Shown piece after piece: positions 33,167 through 46,028 of a stretch of 64,000 nucleotides of DNA. The translations under genes were made by a program, and so were the position numbers. Every line of letters begins with the position of its first letter. Within the stretch, counting starts at the first letter, position 1. The notes under the pieces are model-generated. The model did not search any database, was not told where the DNA came from, and saw only the letters and a program-made list of their open reading frames with translations. Source of the DNA: Chelydra serpentina (lineage: Eukaryota; Chordata; Testudines; Chelydridae). The DNA lies in NCBI GenBank assembly GCA_037349315.1, contig JBAIAC010000006.1, positions 18,945,501 to 19,009,500 of the forward strand, in the 5' to 3' direction.

Positions 33167-36100
33167 TTACGGAAAAACAGCTTGTAGGATAGCCCTACCA
33201 AAAGCTGCGTCATTACGTGAATGGCGGTTGATGGCGTAGTGCGTCGTAAAGGTGTGCACCGAAGCCCAGGTTGCGGCCCTGCAGATTTCCTGAAGGGGAA
33301 CGTTGGCCAGGAAAGCCGCCGAGGAAGCTTGCGCTCTCGTAGAGTGGGCTGTGACTGCTGGCATCGGGACCCTCGCCAGGTCGTAGCAGGCACGGATGCA
33401 GGCTGTAATCCATGACGATATATGCTGCGAGGAGACCGGAGCGCCTTTCGAGCGTTCTGCGATGGCGACGAACAGCTGGGATGTCTTACGGAACGGCCTT
33501 GTGCGTTCAATGTAGAAGGCGAGTGCCCTTCTGACATCCAAGGAATGTAGCCGTTGCTCTTTGGAGTTGGCATGCGGCTTAGGGAAGAAGACAGGTAGAA
33601 AAATGTCTTGTGACATGTGGAAGGGCGAGACCACCTTTGGGAGGAAGGACGGATGGGGTCGAAGCTGGACCTTGTCCTTATGGAAGATGGTATACGGAGG
33701 GTCACATAGGAGAGCCTTCAGCTCGGATACCCTTCTGGCTGATGTGATAGCCACTAGAAAGGCGACCTTCCACGACAGATAGAGGAGGGAGCAGGAGGCC
33801 ATTGGCTCAAAAGGAGGGCCTGTAAGTCGAGAGAGGACGAGATTGAGGTCCCATGCTGGAACAGGTGGCTTTATTGACGGATGAACCTTTTCCAGGCCCT
33901 TGAGGAAGCGACGTACCACGGGGTGCGAGAATATTGAGTGGCCCTCCGAGCCTGGATGAAAAGCCGAGATGGCCGCAAGGTGGACCTTCAGGGATCCAAG
34001 TGCAAGGTGGTTATCCTTGAGATGTAACACGTAGTCCAGAATAGACGGCACGGAGGCAAGGTGTGGAGATATGTGCTGTTGAGCGCACCAGAGAGAGAAC
34101 CTTTTCCACTTTGCCTCGTACGTGAGCCTTGTGGTGGGCTTACGGCTCTCAAGGAGCACTCGTCTAACTGGAGCCGAGCAAGCCATCTCCGACCGGTTCA
34201 GCCATGAAGTCTCCACGCTGTCAGATGCAACGAGTGGAGGTCTGGGTGGAGAAGACGACCGCGATCTTGGGAGATGAGGTCGTGGCTGATCGGGGGAGGA
34301 ATGGGGGGCTGTATCGACAGGTCCATCAGGGTCGGGTACCAGCACTGTCGTGCCCAGGCAGGGGCCACCAGAATGACGTCTGCCTTGTCCCTGCGAATCT
34401 TGAGGATGACCTTGTGGAGTAGCGGGAAAGGCGGGAACGCGTAAAGGAGATGACGTGACCACGAGATCGTGAAAGCGTCCACAAGGGAGCCCAGGCCGTG
34501 TCCTCTGAAGGAGCAGAAACTCGGGCACTTCCTGTTGGTTCGAGAGGCAAACAGGTCGAGCTGGGGAAAGCCCCAGGTGCGGAAGATTGAATGGATCACG
34601 TCTGGGCGTGTGGACCAGGAAGCGTCTGCTCAACTGGTCTGCCAGGACATTCTGGACTCCAGGGAGGTAAGACGCCTGGAGAGAGACGGAGTGAGTCAAG
34701 CAGAGGTCCCACAGTAAAAGGGCTTCGCGGCATAGCGGTGATGATCGAGCCCCGCCCTGCTTGTTCAGGTAGTACATTGCAGTTGTATTGTCTGTGAGAA
34801 CCTCGACGCAGCGGCCTTGTAGGTGAGCCAGGAACGCTTGGCAAGCTAGACGAATAGCCCTGAGCTCCTTGATATTGATGTGGAGATCGAGCTCGTGCTG
34901 CAGCCACATGCCCTGCGTTGTTAGTTGCCCAAGATGAGCGCCCCAACCCAGAGCCGATGCATCTGTTACTAGAGTTAGCGTGGGAAGGGGAGGCTGAAAC
35001 GGGACCCCTTCGCGTAACGTCAGTGGGTTTAGCCACCACGACAGGGAGTTCAATGTGTGGGGCGGAACTGTGACAACCATGTCCAGCCTGTCTCTGTTGG
35101 GTCGATAGACAGAAGCCAGCCACGCTTGCAGTGGGCGAAGACGTAAGCGGGCATGTTGGACCACGTACGTGCAGGACGCCATGTGACCCAGCAGCTGAAG
35201 GCATTGCCTTGCGGTGGTGGTCGGGAACCGACGGAGCGAAGTAATCAAGTCCACGATGGCGAGGCGACGAGCCTCTGGGAGGAACGCCCGAGCTCTGGTT
35301 GCGTCGAGGACCGCTCCGATGAACTGGATGGACTGAGTCGGTTCCAGCACTGACTTGCTGGTGTTTAGGATGATACCAAGGTGAGAGAAGGTGTCCCTGA
35401 TCATCTGTACGTGCGTTTGCACCTGTTGACGGGACCGGCCTCGCACTAGCCAGTCGTCGAGGTACGGGTACACGTGAATGTGGTGGCGGCGAAGAAACGC
35501 GGCTACTACTGCCATGCATTTTGTAAAGACACGGGGGGCTGTGCACAGGCCGAAAGGGAGCGCTGTGAACTGGAAGTGTGTCTTGCAAACGACGAACCGG
35601 AGGAATCGTCTGTGAGCCGGTGTAATGGAGATATGGAAATATGCATCTTTCATATCAAGGGCGGCATACCAGTCCCCAGGGTCCAGGGAAGGGATGATCG
35701 TGGCCAGGGATACCATGCGGAACTTCAGGTTGACGATGTATTTGTTGAGGTTCCTCAGGTCCAGAATGGGTCGTAGACCCCCCTTGGCCTTGGGGACAAG
35801 GAAGTAGCAGGAGTAGAAACCCTTTCCCCTGAACTTGTGAGGCACCTCCTCCACCGCTCCGAGTTCGAGGAGCGCTTGTACCTCTTGATAGAGAAGTTGC
35901 TCGTGAGAAGGGTCCCTGAAGAGGGATGGGGAGGGGGGGTGAGGAGGAGGGGTAGAGTGGAAGTGGATAGAATATCCCTCCTCTACCGTCCGGAGGACCC
36001 ATCGGTCTGATGTAATACGGGACCAGGCATGGTAGAATCGGGACAGACGATCCAGGAAGGGTAGAGAGGCAGGACTGAGCAGGAAGGGTAGGCCGTCCTC

Positions 36101-36196
36101 GACAGTCCCTTCAAAATGGGCGCTTAGCACCCGGAGTTGGTTTGTGCTGTCCCTTGTTTTGCCCTTGGGGCGGGCGGTTAGGCCTGCGGCGACCAA
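33167..36196 (-). pseudogene. DIRS RT-RNase H and tyrosine recombinase, fused out of frame
   Basis: One 1009-codon frame. Residues about 120-285 are reverse transcriptase with YLDD at 245-248 and 'ALPFGL' at 212-217. Residues about 405-525 are RNase H with D411, E444, D469 and D520. Residues about 670-1000 are a tyrosine recombinase with R821/R822, H951-x-x-R954, W977 and Y987, so all catalytic positions are present. Residues about 531-660 do not resemble DIRS protein. The expected RT-RNase H C-terminal extension ('LDLFASRTNRKCP', 'APAWARQCWYP') lies instead in another frame, 34599-34198, which has its own stop at 34198. The likely original state was two overlapping frames; a small deletion near 34610 shifted the first into the frame of the second. 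The domain order and lack of an integrase distinguish it from LTR retrotransposons. Confidence 0.85.
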
Positions 36197-38772
36197 AACT
36201 GGTTCGGCGTCGGGAGAAGTCCTGACGCGGTCGAGGCGGGAAAGAGCGCTGTTGGGATGGCTGGGGCTTGAACGGCTTCCTGAGCGTCGCCACGGTATGC
36301 ATCCCCAAGGACTTGATGGTGTTTCTAGTGTCCTTGAGGTTATGCAGGCGTGAGTCCGTCAGGTCGGCGAACAGGCCCTTCCCGTCAAAGGGGAGGTCCT
36401 GGATGGTGTTCTGGACCTCCGCTGGCAAACCGGATGACTGGAGCCATGCGCTCCTCCTCATGGAGATGCCCGTTGCCAGTGTTCGGGCCGCCGCATCAGC
36501 CGAGTCCAGGGCACCCTGTAGGGAGGTACGGGCCACCAGTTTGCCCTCGTCAGCCATAGCTCTAAGTTCTGTTTGGGACTCTGGTGTAAGCTGGTCCTCA
36601 AACTTCCTTAGGGCTGACCAGGTGTTGTGGGCATACCTACTAAGGATCGCTAGTTGGTTGGCGATCCTTAGGGAAAGTCCGGCGGTGGAGTAGACCTTTC
36701 TCCCGAATAGGTCAAGGCGTTTGGAGTCCTTGGACTTGGGAGCTGGGCCTTGCTGTCCGTGCCTCTCCTTGGCATTGACAGCCTCCACCACGAGGGAACA
36801 AGGTGCGGGATGGGTGAAAAGGTATTCAAACCCCTTGTCTGGAACAAAGTATTTCCTCTCCACCCCTCTAGGTGTTGGGGGGATGGAGGAAGGGGTTTGC
36901 CAGAGCGCCGTAGCATTGCCGCGGATGGTTTTGTTCATCGGCAAAGCGACTCTGGAGGGACCCTCTGGCTTCAGAAGCTCATCCACCATCGGGTCGTCCT
37001 TCTCCTCCGCCACCTCCTCTATGGGCAGGTTCATGCTAAGAGCCACAACTCCGGAGTAGCTCCTGCAGGACCTTAAAATCCATAGGCGGAGGCGCAGATG
37101 ATGATGTCCCCGCTACGGCTTCATCAGGAGAGGAGGAAGAGGTTGTGAGAGGGAGGGGAGGCTCAGGCAAGTCGTCCCGCTCTAGGGTGGGCTGCTGGAG
37201 AGGTGAGGGAGACGCCGCCCTTTGTCCCGGGGTTGTATCAGCGGGTGCAGTCTCCTCAGCAGGTGGGCGGGAGATGGTCGCCACAGGAGGGTGGACTCGT
37301 ACCAGCAGACGGGGGGGTAGGGGTGCACCTTGGGCCTCATGGTACGCCCAGGGTGTCCAGAACGGCCACTGGGGCTGCCAGGCGGCCGGCAGAGCTTGCA
37401 CTGGGGCCAGTGGGGTCGCCTCCGGTGTTTTGGAGGGCCCAGCCGAGCTGGTGGAAGATGGTTCCCGGGATGGCCAAGGAGGAGCGGTGCGCGACGTCGG
37501 GTGGTCCCTGGAGGGTCTGAAGCGTGTGGCATGTGGATCACGCGACCTCGATCTGGACAGGGAGCGGTACCGCACCCGCTCATCGCGGTACCGTGGGGAC
37601 TCGCGGTGCCTTGGGGATCGGCGCCGCGGAGACGAGCCCCGGCGCGGAGAGCCCCGGCGCCATGGGGAGTGCCGGTATCGTGGGGACAAGTCCCGGCGCG
37701 AGGTGTCTCGGTGCCGTGCGGAGTCGTGGCCCGGCGTGTCCCGGCGTGGGGACCGGTCTTGGCGCGGGGTGTCCCGGTGTCGTGGGGACGCGTCCCGGCG
37801 TGGGGTGTCCTGGTGCCGCGGGGGTGCATCTCGAGGCGGTGAGTCTGGGTACCGCGGAGAGGGCCCTTGGGGCTGGCGGCGAGGAGATTCCCGTCGCCGA
37901 GGAGAGTCCCAGTGCGTGGATGGGCTCCGGCGTGTAGTCTCCGCCGAGGGTTGAGCCCGTGGTGGGGAGCGGTGCCGGGAAGGCGTCGCGCTCGTCCTGG
38001 ACACCGAGCGGGACCATGATCTGGCAGACCAGGAGGACCTCGAGCGTGAACGGCTCCGAGGTTCCAAGCTGCGAGATCTGTGCCGCGAGTCCGACCGGCG
38101 CTGTGAGTCAGACCGATACACCAGCCGGTGCCGGGACTCCGAACGGCGCCGGGACCTCGAGCGGCGTGAAGGAGGCTGTAGTTGAGCCGACGGTCCGAGG
38201 AACGTCGGCTTGCCTCTGGAGATGACCGGGGGCCGTGCCTGGGTTGGTGCCGGCACGGGAGACGCGGTCATCTCGATCAAGCCCCTGGCAGCCTCAAACG
38301 TGTCCGGCGTCGTGGGTGCAATCAAGACGACTGGGCACGGGGGTGTCTGTGGGCGCGGACTAGCGCTCGTCTGCTCCGGGGCAGCGGGGCAGGGTGGTGC
38401 CGCGGCGACGTCCGGTGCCTTGCGTCCGGAAGAGAGGGAGCGGTGTCGGGGACGGCCCCGGGTTCCCGACGGTGCCCGGCCCCGAGGCGGGCGAGAGTCC
38501 TTGTGCGGTGCCGCAGCCGGCGCCGATGGTGGTGCGCTGCGCACCGAGATGGTAGAGCCCGCACCTTGAGAGGGGCAGAGTGCCGCCTCCATCAGCAACT
38601 GTCTTAAGCGGATCTCTCTGTCCTTTCTGGTGCGGGGCTTGAAGGACTTACACAGCTTGCACTTGTCCGCGGTGTGAGACTCACCCAGACAACGAAGACA
38701 GGAATCGTGGGGGTCTCCGGTGGGCATGGGCCTGTTACAGGATCCACACAGCTTGAATCCTTGTGAAGGCAT
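36111..38772 (-). pseudogene. DIRS gag, split by a frameshift
   Basis: The first part (ATG at 38772, 578 codons) opens with three CxxC pairs: C9/C12, C25/C28 and C38/C41, with H22 and H33 nearby, a zinc-binding module. A long arginine/serine/proline-rich tract follows, residues about 200-440. It stops at 37036. The second part (from about 37046, 311 codons) is in another frame and contains 'KVYSTAGLSLRIANQLAILSRY', the conserved alpha-helical gag region that is also the source of the LAP2-alpha C-terminus in mammals, then a basic RRR/PRPR tail. Acidic DPMVDELL wording spans the junction, so both pieces once formed one protein. A single-base insertion near 37050 is the simplest cause. Gag would package the element RNA; this copy cannot make the full protein. 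Confidence 0.82.
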
Positions 38773-38966
38773 GCCCTATGCCCGGAGGGCTCGGGAGGAG
38801 CCCGGTAACAGTAGCAGAAAAAACTACTGCTAACACTACAACTAAACTAGTCTAATCAATAACAATAAGAACTATTTACACTAAATACAATGAGAACAAA
38901 CAGATAGCTAGGGAGTAGTGGAGCACTTGCGAGCAAGAGAACCACTGTTCCAACTACCGTCACGGC

Positions 38967-39153
38967 GGTAAGAAGGAACTGGAGGGGGGGTCGGGCCGGC
39001 AGGGGACTATATAGAGCGCCATTTCGGCGCCACTCCAGGGGGCTCCCCAGCCGGCCCGATGGGTAGCTGCTAGGGTAAAAGTTTCCGACGTCCGTGCACG
39101 CGCGCGCGCACACACCTAACTGGAATAGATATGAGCAACCACTCGAAGAAGAA
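38967..39153 (-). repeat. DIRS right inverted terminal repeat
   Basis: Inverted counterpart of the left ITR; ends 'atgagcaaccactcgaagaagaa'. The final 39 bases are reverse-complementary to 33092-33130. Transcription of the element would start in this end. Confidence 0.85.
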
Positions 39154-40230
39154 ATGAAAGTTATTCCCAGCTGATGGTAAGAAAAACAAAAGTATGTTTC
39201 CAGGGCAGCAGCATGATTCTCATTACAGCTAATGCAAATTACATATGCAGAAAGAGCATGTGTATGGTAAGGTTGTGGCGGTAGGTGCATTATGCATATA
39301 TAATACAAGAGGATTTGTATAATACTACAGGTAGCTGCTATAATCTTCTGTAGAGAAAAAGATCTGACATGTTCGGATTGAATGCTATTGGACAGTGCTG
39401 AGAACCTCCGCTAAGATATTGAGTGCCTTCATCTTCCATGGAAGTCCATGAAACATAAGCCCAGATTCTGAATGCCTGGAACTGTAGCAAAGAAAAAAAG
39501 GACAGGATTGAACCCCAGTATATATTAAAGAAAAAACTGCATGAAAGCTTAGAATGAGGAGACAAGCCTCTTCTGCAATTCTGGCTTGTAAACACACACA
39601 TCCCCTCTGCATTGCCCCCACATGCATTCTCGGGGCTTTCAGTTGGTTCCCAGAGCAGGAGCACCAACACTGTTATGAAAGGGCTGTGAACTGGAAGAGA
39701 ATTGTGGGTATTATCATGCAAATCAGCCCACCAAGCAACCTTTGTTTCCAAATTCTGAATCCTCCCCTCCCCCACACTGCCACAAGTTTTGAATGAATGA
39801 GTAAATAAATAGTGTCAAACAATGCAACAAACATTTAACACTAAATCCAGCCCAAAGGTGCTTCACATGGAACCAAGATTTAGCTCAAAAAAATACTCAG
39901 TCAAGCTTAGTATGTATAAAAGTGGAGCTGGCTAAACATGTGCTGTAAGCTCCCAGCTAATATCCAAACCATACTGCTGTACTGTCAGCATTAGACCACT
40001 GACAATCCGTCAGTCCCTCTGGTTCTAAAATTTACTACTTACACTCCCTTTTTAGCACTAGTTTGCTATTCCATTCATGTAAGTGAAGCAGATTTACCAG
40101 TGCTTATTTTTATAGCAAATGGTTACTTGCTTCTGAATTATGTCTGAATGGTAAACTGTGCATACATATATACACATCTCATGAAGTGAGCCACAAAGAA
40201 CAGACCTGATAAAAGAAGGGATGAAGTCTC
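39154..40230. other. unassigned intergenic sequence
   Basis: Nothing recognised. The 145-codon minus-strand frame (39338-39775) lacks known similarity. Confidence 0.4.
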
Positions 40231-40242
40231 CTTTTCTAAACA

Positions 40243-40364
40243 AGCGACAAAGGGTCCTGTGGCACCTTATAGACTAACAGAGGTATTGAAGCATAAGCTT
40301 TCGTGGGTGAATACCCACTTCTTCGGATGCAAGCAGTGGAAATGTCCAGAGGCAGATATAAAAA
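40243..40364 (-). mobile_element. PLE 3' fragment with 12-bp TSD, minus strand
   Basis: Inverted copy of the 8.2-kb family, 122 bp. Flanked by cttttctaaaca at 40231-40242 and 40365-40376, an exact 12-bp repeat. Hairpin stem GTGGGT/ACCCAC lies at 40303-40308 with 40313-40318. Confidence 0.75.
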
Positions 40365-40376
40365 CTTTTCTAAACA

Positions 40377-41310
40377 GTCTGCAATCCTCAGGCTGTCACC
40401 AGAAAAGGCACTAGACCTGTCTGCTGCTTTTCACAGGCTGTGGCTTACCACTATAGCATTAGATGTTAATGTGAAAAAAAAATTCCTCCTTCTCAGCATG
40501 AGCTATGATAAACTTGGAGAGAGAAAAAAACACCCATTCCCCTCCTCTTGTGTGTTCTCTACAAGTGTACATACAGTATTGCTTAAAGTTATGCATTTGG
40601 GGGTTGATCCAAGGCCCCACTGAAGTCTATGGAAAAACATCCACTAATTACACTAGACTTTGAATCAAGCCCTTATATATAGATGGTGAGAAAGATACAT
40701 ACACACTGCAGACCAAATCCTGGTCCTGATAATGTCTGGTATGTCCATACTCACCCCCTGTAGATATATCGATTCTAACATTCTCATGGTTTAACTTTGA
40801 GTAGTGATCGACTCATGATAATAAAGCAAAGGATTACACAGGTGAGATCTCTTGTGGCTTCTGAGGGGGAAGCATCGCCTCTTTGAGGTAGCCATGTAAC
40901 CTGCATCTCTACCTAGTAGTCTCTTATGTCTGTGTAAACTGGGCAGAAGAGTCAGTCCTATAACCTGGTACAAATACATCTTCAAGCATTGAACATACTA
41001 CCTAGACCTGTAAGAACTTGTTAAAACATTCATGGACTATATTACAAATGCACTTGAGTAGATATCCTAGTGAGTTAACTGCAGACTGTTTATTTGGGTT
41101 CTACATGTCTGTAGATACTGATACATAACCAGCAATTAAAAAAAAAGATTGACTCTGGAATGGTTTTATACCACTTCACTAAAATATGAAAAGCAGACTA
41201 CAAATATTAATCTTTTGGTTTTAGCTCCTGTTACCAAACAATAAAACCCACAACCAAATTAGTGATGATAGTAAAACCTTAGAGGAATACCTTCACGAAA
41301 TCACCATTCA
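40377..41310. other. unassigned intergenic sequence
   Basis: Nothing recognised. Confidence 0.4.
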
Positions 41311-41311
41311 T

Positions 41312-41455
41312 AGAATCATAGAATCTCAGGGTTAGAAGGGACCTCAGGAGGTCATCTAGTCCAACCCCCTGCTCAAAGCAGGACCAACCCCAACTAGATC
41401 ATCCCAGCCAGGGCTTTGTCAAGCCTGACCTTAAAAACCTCCAAGGAAGGAGGTT
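41312..41455 (-). mobile_element. CR1 LINE 3' end
   Basis: 'catagaatcatagaatctcagggttagaagggacctcaggaggtcatctagtccaacccc ... ccagccagggctttgtcaagcctgacc' is the reverse complement of the canonical CR1 3' end, with the ATTCTATG octamer tail at the left. Confidence 0.85.
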
Positions 41456-44400
41456 TCTTTCAATATAATACATGACCACATTCACTTTTTATCTCCCTGC
41501 AAAAATAGTATCAGTCTTCAATGCACAGAAAAGCAAAACAAACTAAATTAAGCTCTTCTTGGAGAAAAAAAAAAAAAAAAAAAGGCCCATAAAAGACATT
41601 GGGCTAAATTCCCCTCCCAATTACACCCAGGCAATCCCAGTGCAGTAAATGGGGTTACACCAAGGTAAGAAGTGAAAGAAGAATTTGGGCAAAATATGTA
41701 GTTTAATTTCAATTGATAATAATGAACAATTTAAAAAAAAAAAACATGTTTTTACCCAAGCTATTAGTGACTCACCAATTTCTATCTCCCCAAAAGGTCA
41801 TCTCTATCTTTTGCTTGTGTTGGTGAAAATAAATTCTAATAATGGAATATCAAAATGATAAATACTTTTAAAAATCCTTATTTTTAGTGCTGTATCTGCT
41901 ACTGGGCAGGAGGGAAGAGAGAGGAGGGAAGGGAAGGGAAGAGGAAAGTAACAAGACTTCCCTAGGCTACTTCAGGTTCAGTACATCCAAATCATAGAAA
42001 TCTTTGGATTCAAGAGACTTTTAGTTGGAATCTCGGGCCCAGAACTGCACTGGTTACTCAAGCAAACCTCCCACTGACTTCAAGTTGAAATCAACAGGAG
42101 TTCTGGCTATGTAAAGGAGGCTGTGATTAGCTTTATACTCTGGTCTCCTTAAGAGTATTAAAGTTAATGAATATGTGCAGTGTATAGCACAAGACAAAGC
42201 AAACTAAGGCTCTGATCCTGATCCACACAGCTGGACTCTTAATATGAAGAAGACTATAGTGAGATCATAAGTTAACAGATGGTATAAGAAGGTGATGCTC
42301 AGTTAAAACATTCTTTTTCTTAAAGGATTTATTTTTCCCCTTGAGCCAGATACTACAGTCCTTCCTCAGGCAAAACACAGTTGACGTCCAGCCTCGGAAG
42401 CACCTCAACAGTAATTATATAAGGATACAGTAGTGAATTCTTTTGCCTCAGTTTCCCAATGCATAAACTAGAAGTATTAATACTTACCTCACTGGGACAC
42501 TGGAGATTATAGTTTTTTGCAAAGCCTGATAAAACTGTAAAGTGCTACTGTAAGTACAAAGTATCAGTATTATAATCAGATTAAAGAAAAAGGTCACATT
42601 GGGTTTACCAACTTTAGCCTGGAGACCCGCTGTATAATTTAAGGCAGAGTAAGAGTCTGAGTTTGTAGTTCCTTTTTCAGGAACAGAGACTCTGACAATA
42701 ACCCCTTAAGCACAATGCAGATTTTCAAAAGGGACTAGTGATTTTGGGGGTACTTCAGGTTTTGGGTGCTCAAATTAACATACTTTAAGGGGCCTGATTT
42801 TCAGAAGGTGAAGAGCATTCCCCCATAGAAGTCTCCCCCCTTAGAGTGTGTAAAGTTTGGAACCCAAAAATTGAAGCATCCAAAATCATTAGTTATTGCT
42901 GAAAAATCCTGGCCAATATTTTTGACTGAATTAAAAATGCCAGTATTTTCCACTGAAAATCCCTAGAAGCAATTACATTCTCTGAGGACATTTATTGAAT
43001 GTTTTTTAAAAAAGAGTTTCAATGCAATACATTTTTCTTGTCTTTCTACTGATTGAATTTCCAATCTGCAGAACAATGAACCCAACCCTGCTCCTATTTA
43101 AATCAATGGCAAAACTCCCATTGAGTTCCATGGGATGCAGCCTTTTCTGCTGAAACAAAGGAAGCACCACAAAAGGTGTTGTTTTGACAATTATTTACTT
43201 TGTTTATAATCCAGAGGGTACTAGCAAATATTCAGATTCTGTGTAAGTGAAGGGCCTGATTCTCCTGTCACTTATGTTACTCCTGATTTACACTAACTCT
43301 GCTGAAGTCAACGGGGTTACACTGGTAGCAAACTGGTTTAAGAGGAGAATCAGCTCAAGGTCTTAATACGAGACCTCTTTTTAGTCATTTTAGCAAAAAC
43401 TGAATCCTAGAGATCATAATTTTGTGCATGAATCAGCAAGGTATGTACTACATTGCATTAGGATGAATAGATATTTTGTACCTATATAGTTATCACTCAG
43501 GAAGGATACCCCTTAAACAAAATTTGAATATATTCTACAGTTGCAGGTGTTGCACCCCACCTAGTGCCACTTTTAATTGAACATCCAACAATAGAACATA
43601 ATTCTTGTCAAAGAAAAATCCCAAGTGAACCAGGCCAAGAGGGGAAGAAAATAAAAAGATAGGCATTTACTAGCAGAAAAAGTTAATTAGGTCCACCCCC
43701 TCAACCATACATGAGGAACAGTGACTAAACTTGATTTTTTTTAATTTTTTTTTTTAAAGGAATCTTTACTGGGCTGCTCAGGTGCAAGTGTGTCCCCTCC
43801 CTTTTTGGGCTGTAAGCAAGTAAAGCCTGTAGCCCAGCCCTGTTATGCAGGAGAGTAGTTGAGCAGTTAGCCAGTCTTACTTCATTGTCTGGAGCTTGTA
43901 TTTGCATGCAAGATGTATTCACTAGGAAAGAGCTGTTACCTGACTATAATACCATCAAAGTAGTAAGTTTTGCTGCTGGTAGTTACTTTTCCCTTTAAGT
44001 CTACCTAAGACAGAACCATATGGGTTTTGCTTGACACAGGAAAAAACCCAAGTAACAAACAATAAAAATTGTTACTCTAACAGTCCCACAACAGCCCTGC
44101 TGCTGTCTGAATTTAATTCAGTTTGAAGGGGAAAAGTCTGTCCCTACAGTCAAGTGCAACCTATGGAAAACAACATTAGGAGGCAAGTGGGGAGAGTCAC
44201 TGACCCCGCCCTGCAGGACAAAGGCATTTTGTGCTTCTGAACTGGTTACTTACTAAGGAAATGAAGACATCATCTCAGACAAAACAAAAACACTTCCCTC
44301 CCCTGGTCTCCCTACTGCAGAAGCGGATTTCTCTGGAAAGCTCCCCCCAAAAGGATACCCAATGTGTTGCAGAATATACACCTATTTCAGAATTCTGCTT

Positions 44401-44880
44401 CAAAAGATATGCAATCCAGAGAAAATACATATCAAACCTCATCCATCCCAAATTTTATCTGTTAAATTAGTCACTGTATGTAGATAGTAGCTTCAGCTTT
44501 GTTCAGGCAACTATTGAACCACAAGAAACTTCTCATGAACGTCATCATAGAGTCTTTTAATACTTTACATAAAAAACTGCATACACAGCTTATTAACTTT
44601 ATGTAAACATCATACAAGTCTCATTGCTTTTGCCATGTCAGTTAATTAAAAAACCCTAAACAAACAAAACAGTCTTAGTACCACTGTCAAAAAGGGAAAC
44701 CCAAATATCTCAAAGGACAAAACCAGATGGATAAGTTTGTTCACTGAACCAGAGAAGCACAAGTTTAATGGCCGCCCTGTAAAAATAAAATTTAAATAGG
44801 CCCAAATACTTTAAACTGCTCTGGGAGGGGAGAGGAAGGAGCCAGTGTTTCCACTCACTTTTCAAAAGAAATACAGTGGT
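41456..44880. other. mostly unassigned intergenic sequence
   Basis: A19 run at 41565-41583; purine-rich 'ggaagagagaggagggaagggaaggg' at about 41911-41940; a small relic with inverted ends 'cctgattctcctgtc ... gaggagaatcagctc' at about 43256-43356. No gene seen. Confidence 0.4.
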
Positions 44881-46028
44881 TTTATTTGACATTTTTAAAG
44901 AAATCCAAAACAGATGAGGTTACTATGTCAAAAGTGTTCATAATGCTACAGTGTTGTATGCATTTGACAAGTGTTAAAATTAAAAAGTTAACACTTAGTT
45001 GTGCAAAGTAAGTTCTCACTGGAAAATGATTTTTTTTTAAATTAACCAAAGCAACACAATTGCAGAAGACAACTGTAATTGAAGGAGCAGGCACCCAGAT
45101 AATACATGGCTTCTCCCCACCCTTTCCCATCCCACTGTGACTGCCATCAGGAGATTGATGTCTAGGGAAAAGACAGACTGCAAGCAGATCAATCTGTTCT
45201 AGTTCAGCTGGGTGACTTCTACAACTGGAGTCAGTTCAGCTCTTTAAACAGCAGGCTTTAGTCATTCTTGACTGTGTTGGGGAAGGGTGTCTGTTCCTTT
45301 CAATGACAGAAATTCAAGCTGGGCTGAGTAGTTTGGCACCCACTCCCCAGTTTACTTTAAATAATAAACACCTTTCAGTATCCCAGTTCAAACTAAAATA
45401 ATATTTAGGTATCTACACACTGGACAGCCCACCTCTCCCTGATGCCCCTTTCCCTTCAAGTCCTCAAAGAGCTATGTTTCACAGCAGGTACATCGGAAGT
45501 CAGCTCAGTCCAGGAAATCTGCCCCATGGGAAGTGTTTGCTGCTGGCGGTCCGCAGAGAGTTTCAGAAATGCAGCCCCCACCCCAAAGCACGCAGGGCCT
45601 GGGGTGAGAAGAGCGCGCACACAGGAAGGAGGAAGTCTCTTCCAAGTGTCTCATGTGCATTGTTCCCCTCTCACAAAGGAGGCTGTCTTGGTGTAGTAGA
45701 TGCTGGGTTAATAACCCCAGCTGGAGAGACAGGAGAGGAGCTGGGTCCATTCTCTCCCACACACTCCCTCGCTCGCTGCCTAAATCTCAGCAGCCGCCGC
45801 TTTTCCCAGTCCACGAGCGATTGGTTTGCAGGGGGTGGGAGCAGCCTTGGTCTCTAGACGATGAGCGTCTCCCCCAAGGCTCAGGGCATGCAGGCTTCCC
45901 CCCCCCGGGCTAAGCGTGTGGGTCTCCCCGCTTCACCTCCAGTGCGCGGCTCCTAGCGGGGGCCGCCCCCCCACCGCCCCGTGCAGCGTCCCCCCGGTCC
46001 TGGCGGGCGAGCGCCCCCACGGCGCGCC
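44870..46028 (-). other. RHOB: RHOB 3' untranslated region (inferred extent)
   Basis: GC-rich near the stop codon and AT-rich further down. TAAAT on the plus strand (ATTTA on the transcript) occurs at about 45357 and 45780; RHOB mRNA is known to be short-lived and to carry AU-rich elements. The limit is set only by the AATAAA. Confidence 0.45.
44881..44886 (-). terminator. RHOB: probable RHOB poly(A) signal
   Basis: TTTATT on the plus strand reads AATAAA on the minus strand, about 1.14 kb past the RHOB stop. This fits the roughly 1-1.5 kb 3'UTR of vertebrate RHOB. No other AATAAA was noticed between it and the stop. Confidence 0.5.

Larger units (their letters stand above)
32787..39153 (-). 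mobile_element. DIRS-type tyrosine-recombinase retrotransposon, near full length
   Basis: The element is about 6.37 kb and reads right to left: gag region (38772-36111), RT-RNase H and then tyrosine recombinase (36196-33167). The ends are inverted rather than direct repeats, and a 39-bp segment inside the left end (33092-33130) is the reverse complement of the right tip (39115-39153), which is the internal complementary region expected of DIRS elements. No integrase or aspartic protease frame is seen. No target duplication is evident at the edges, in keeping with recombinase-mediated insertion. Two frameshifts (about 37050 and about 34610) make this copy defective, but most of the coding sequence is open, so it is fairly young. 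Confidence 0.9.

Noticed and set aside
37145..37954. 269-codon plus-strand ORF within the DIRS element
   Set aside because: Antisense shadow of the Arg/Ser-rich gag repeat region.
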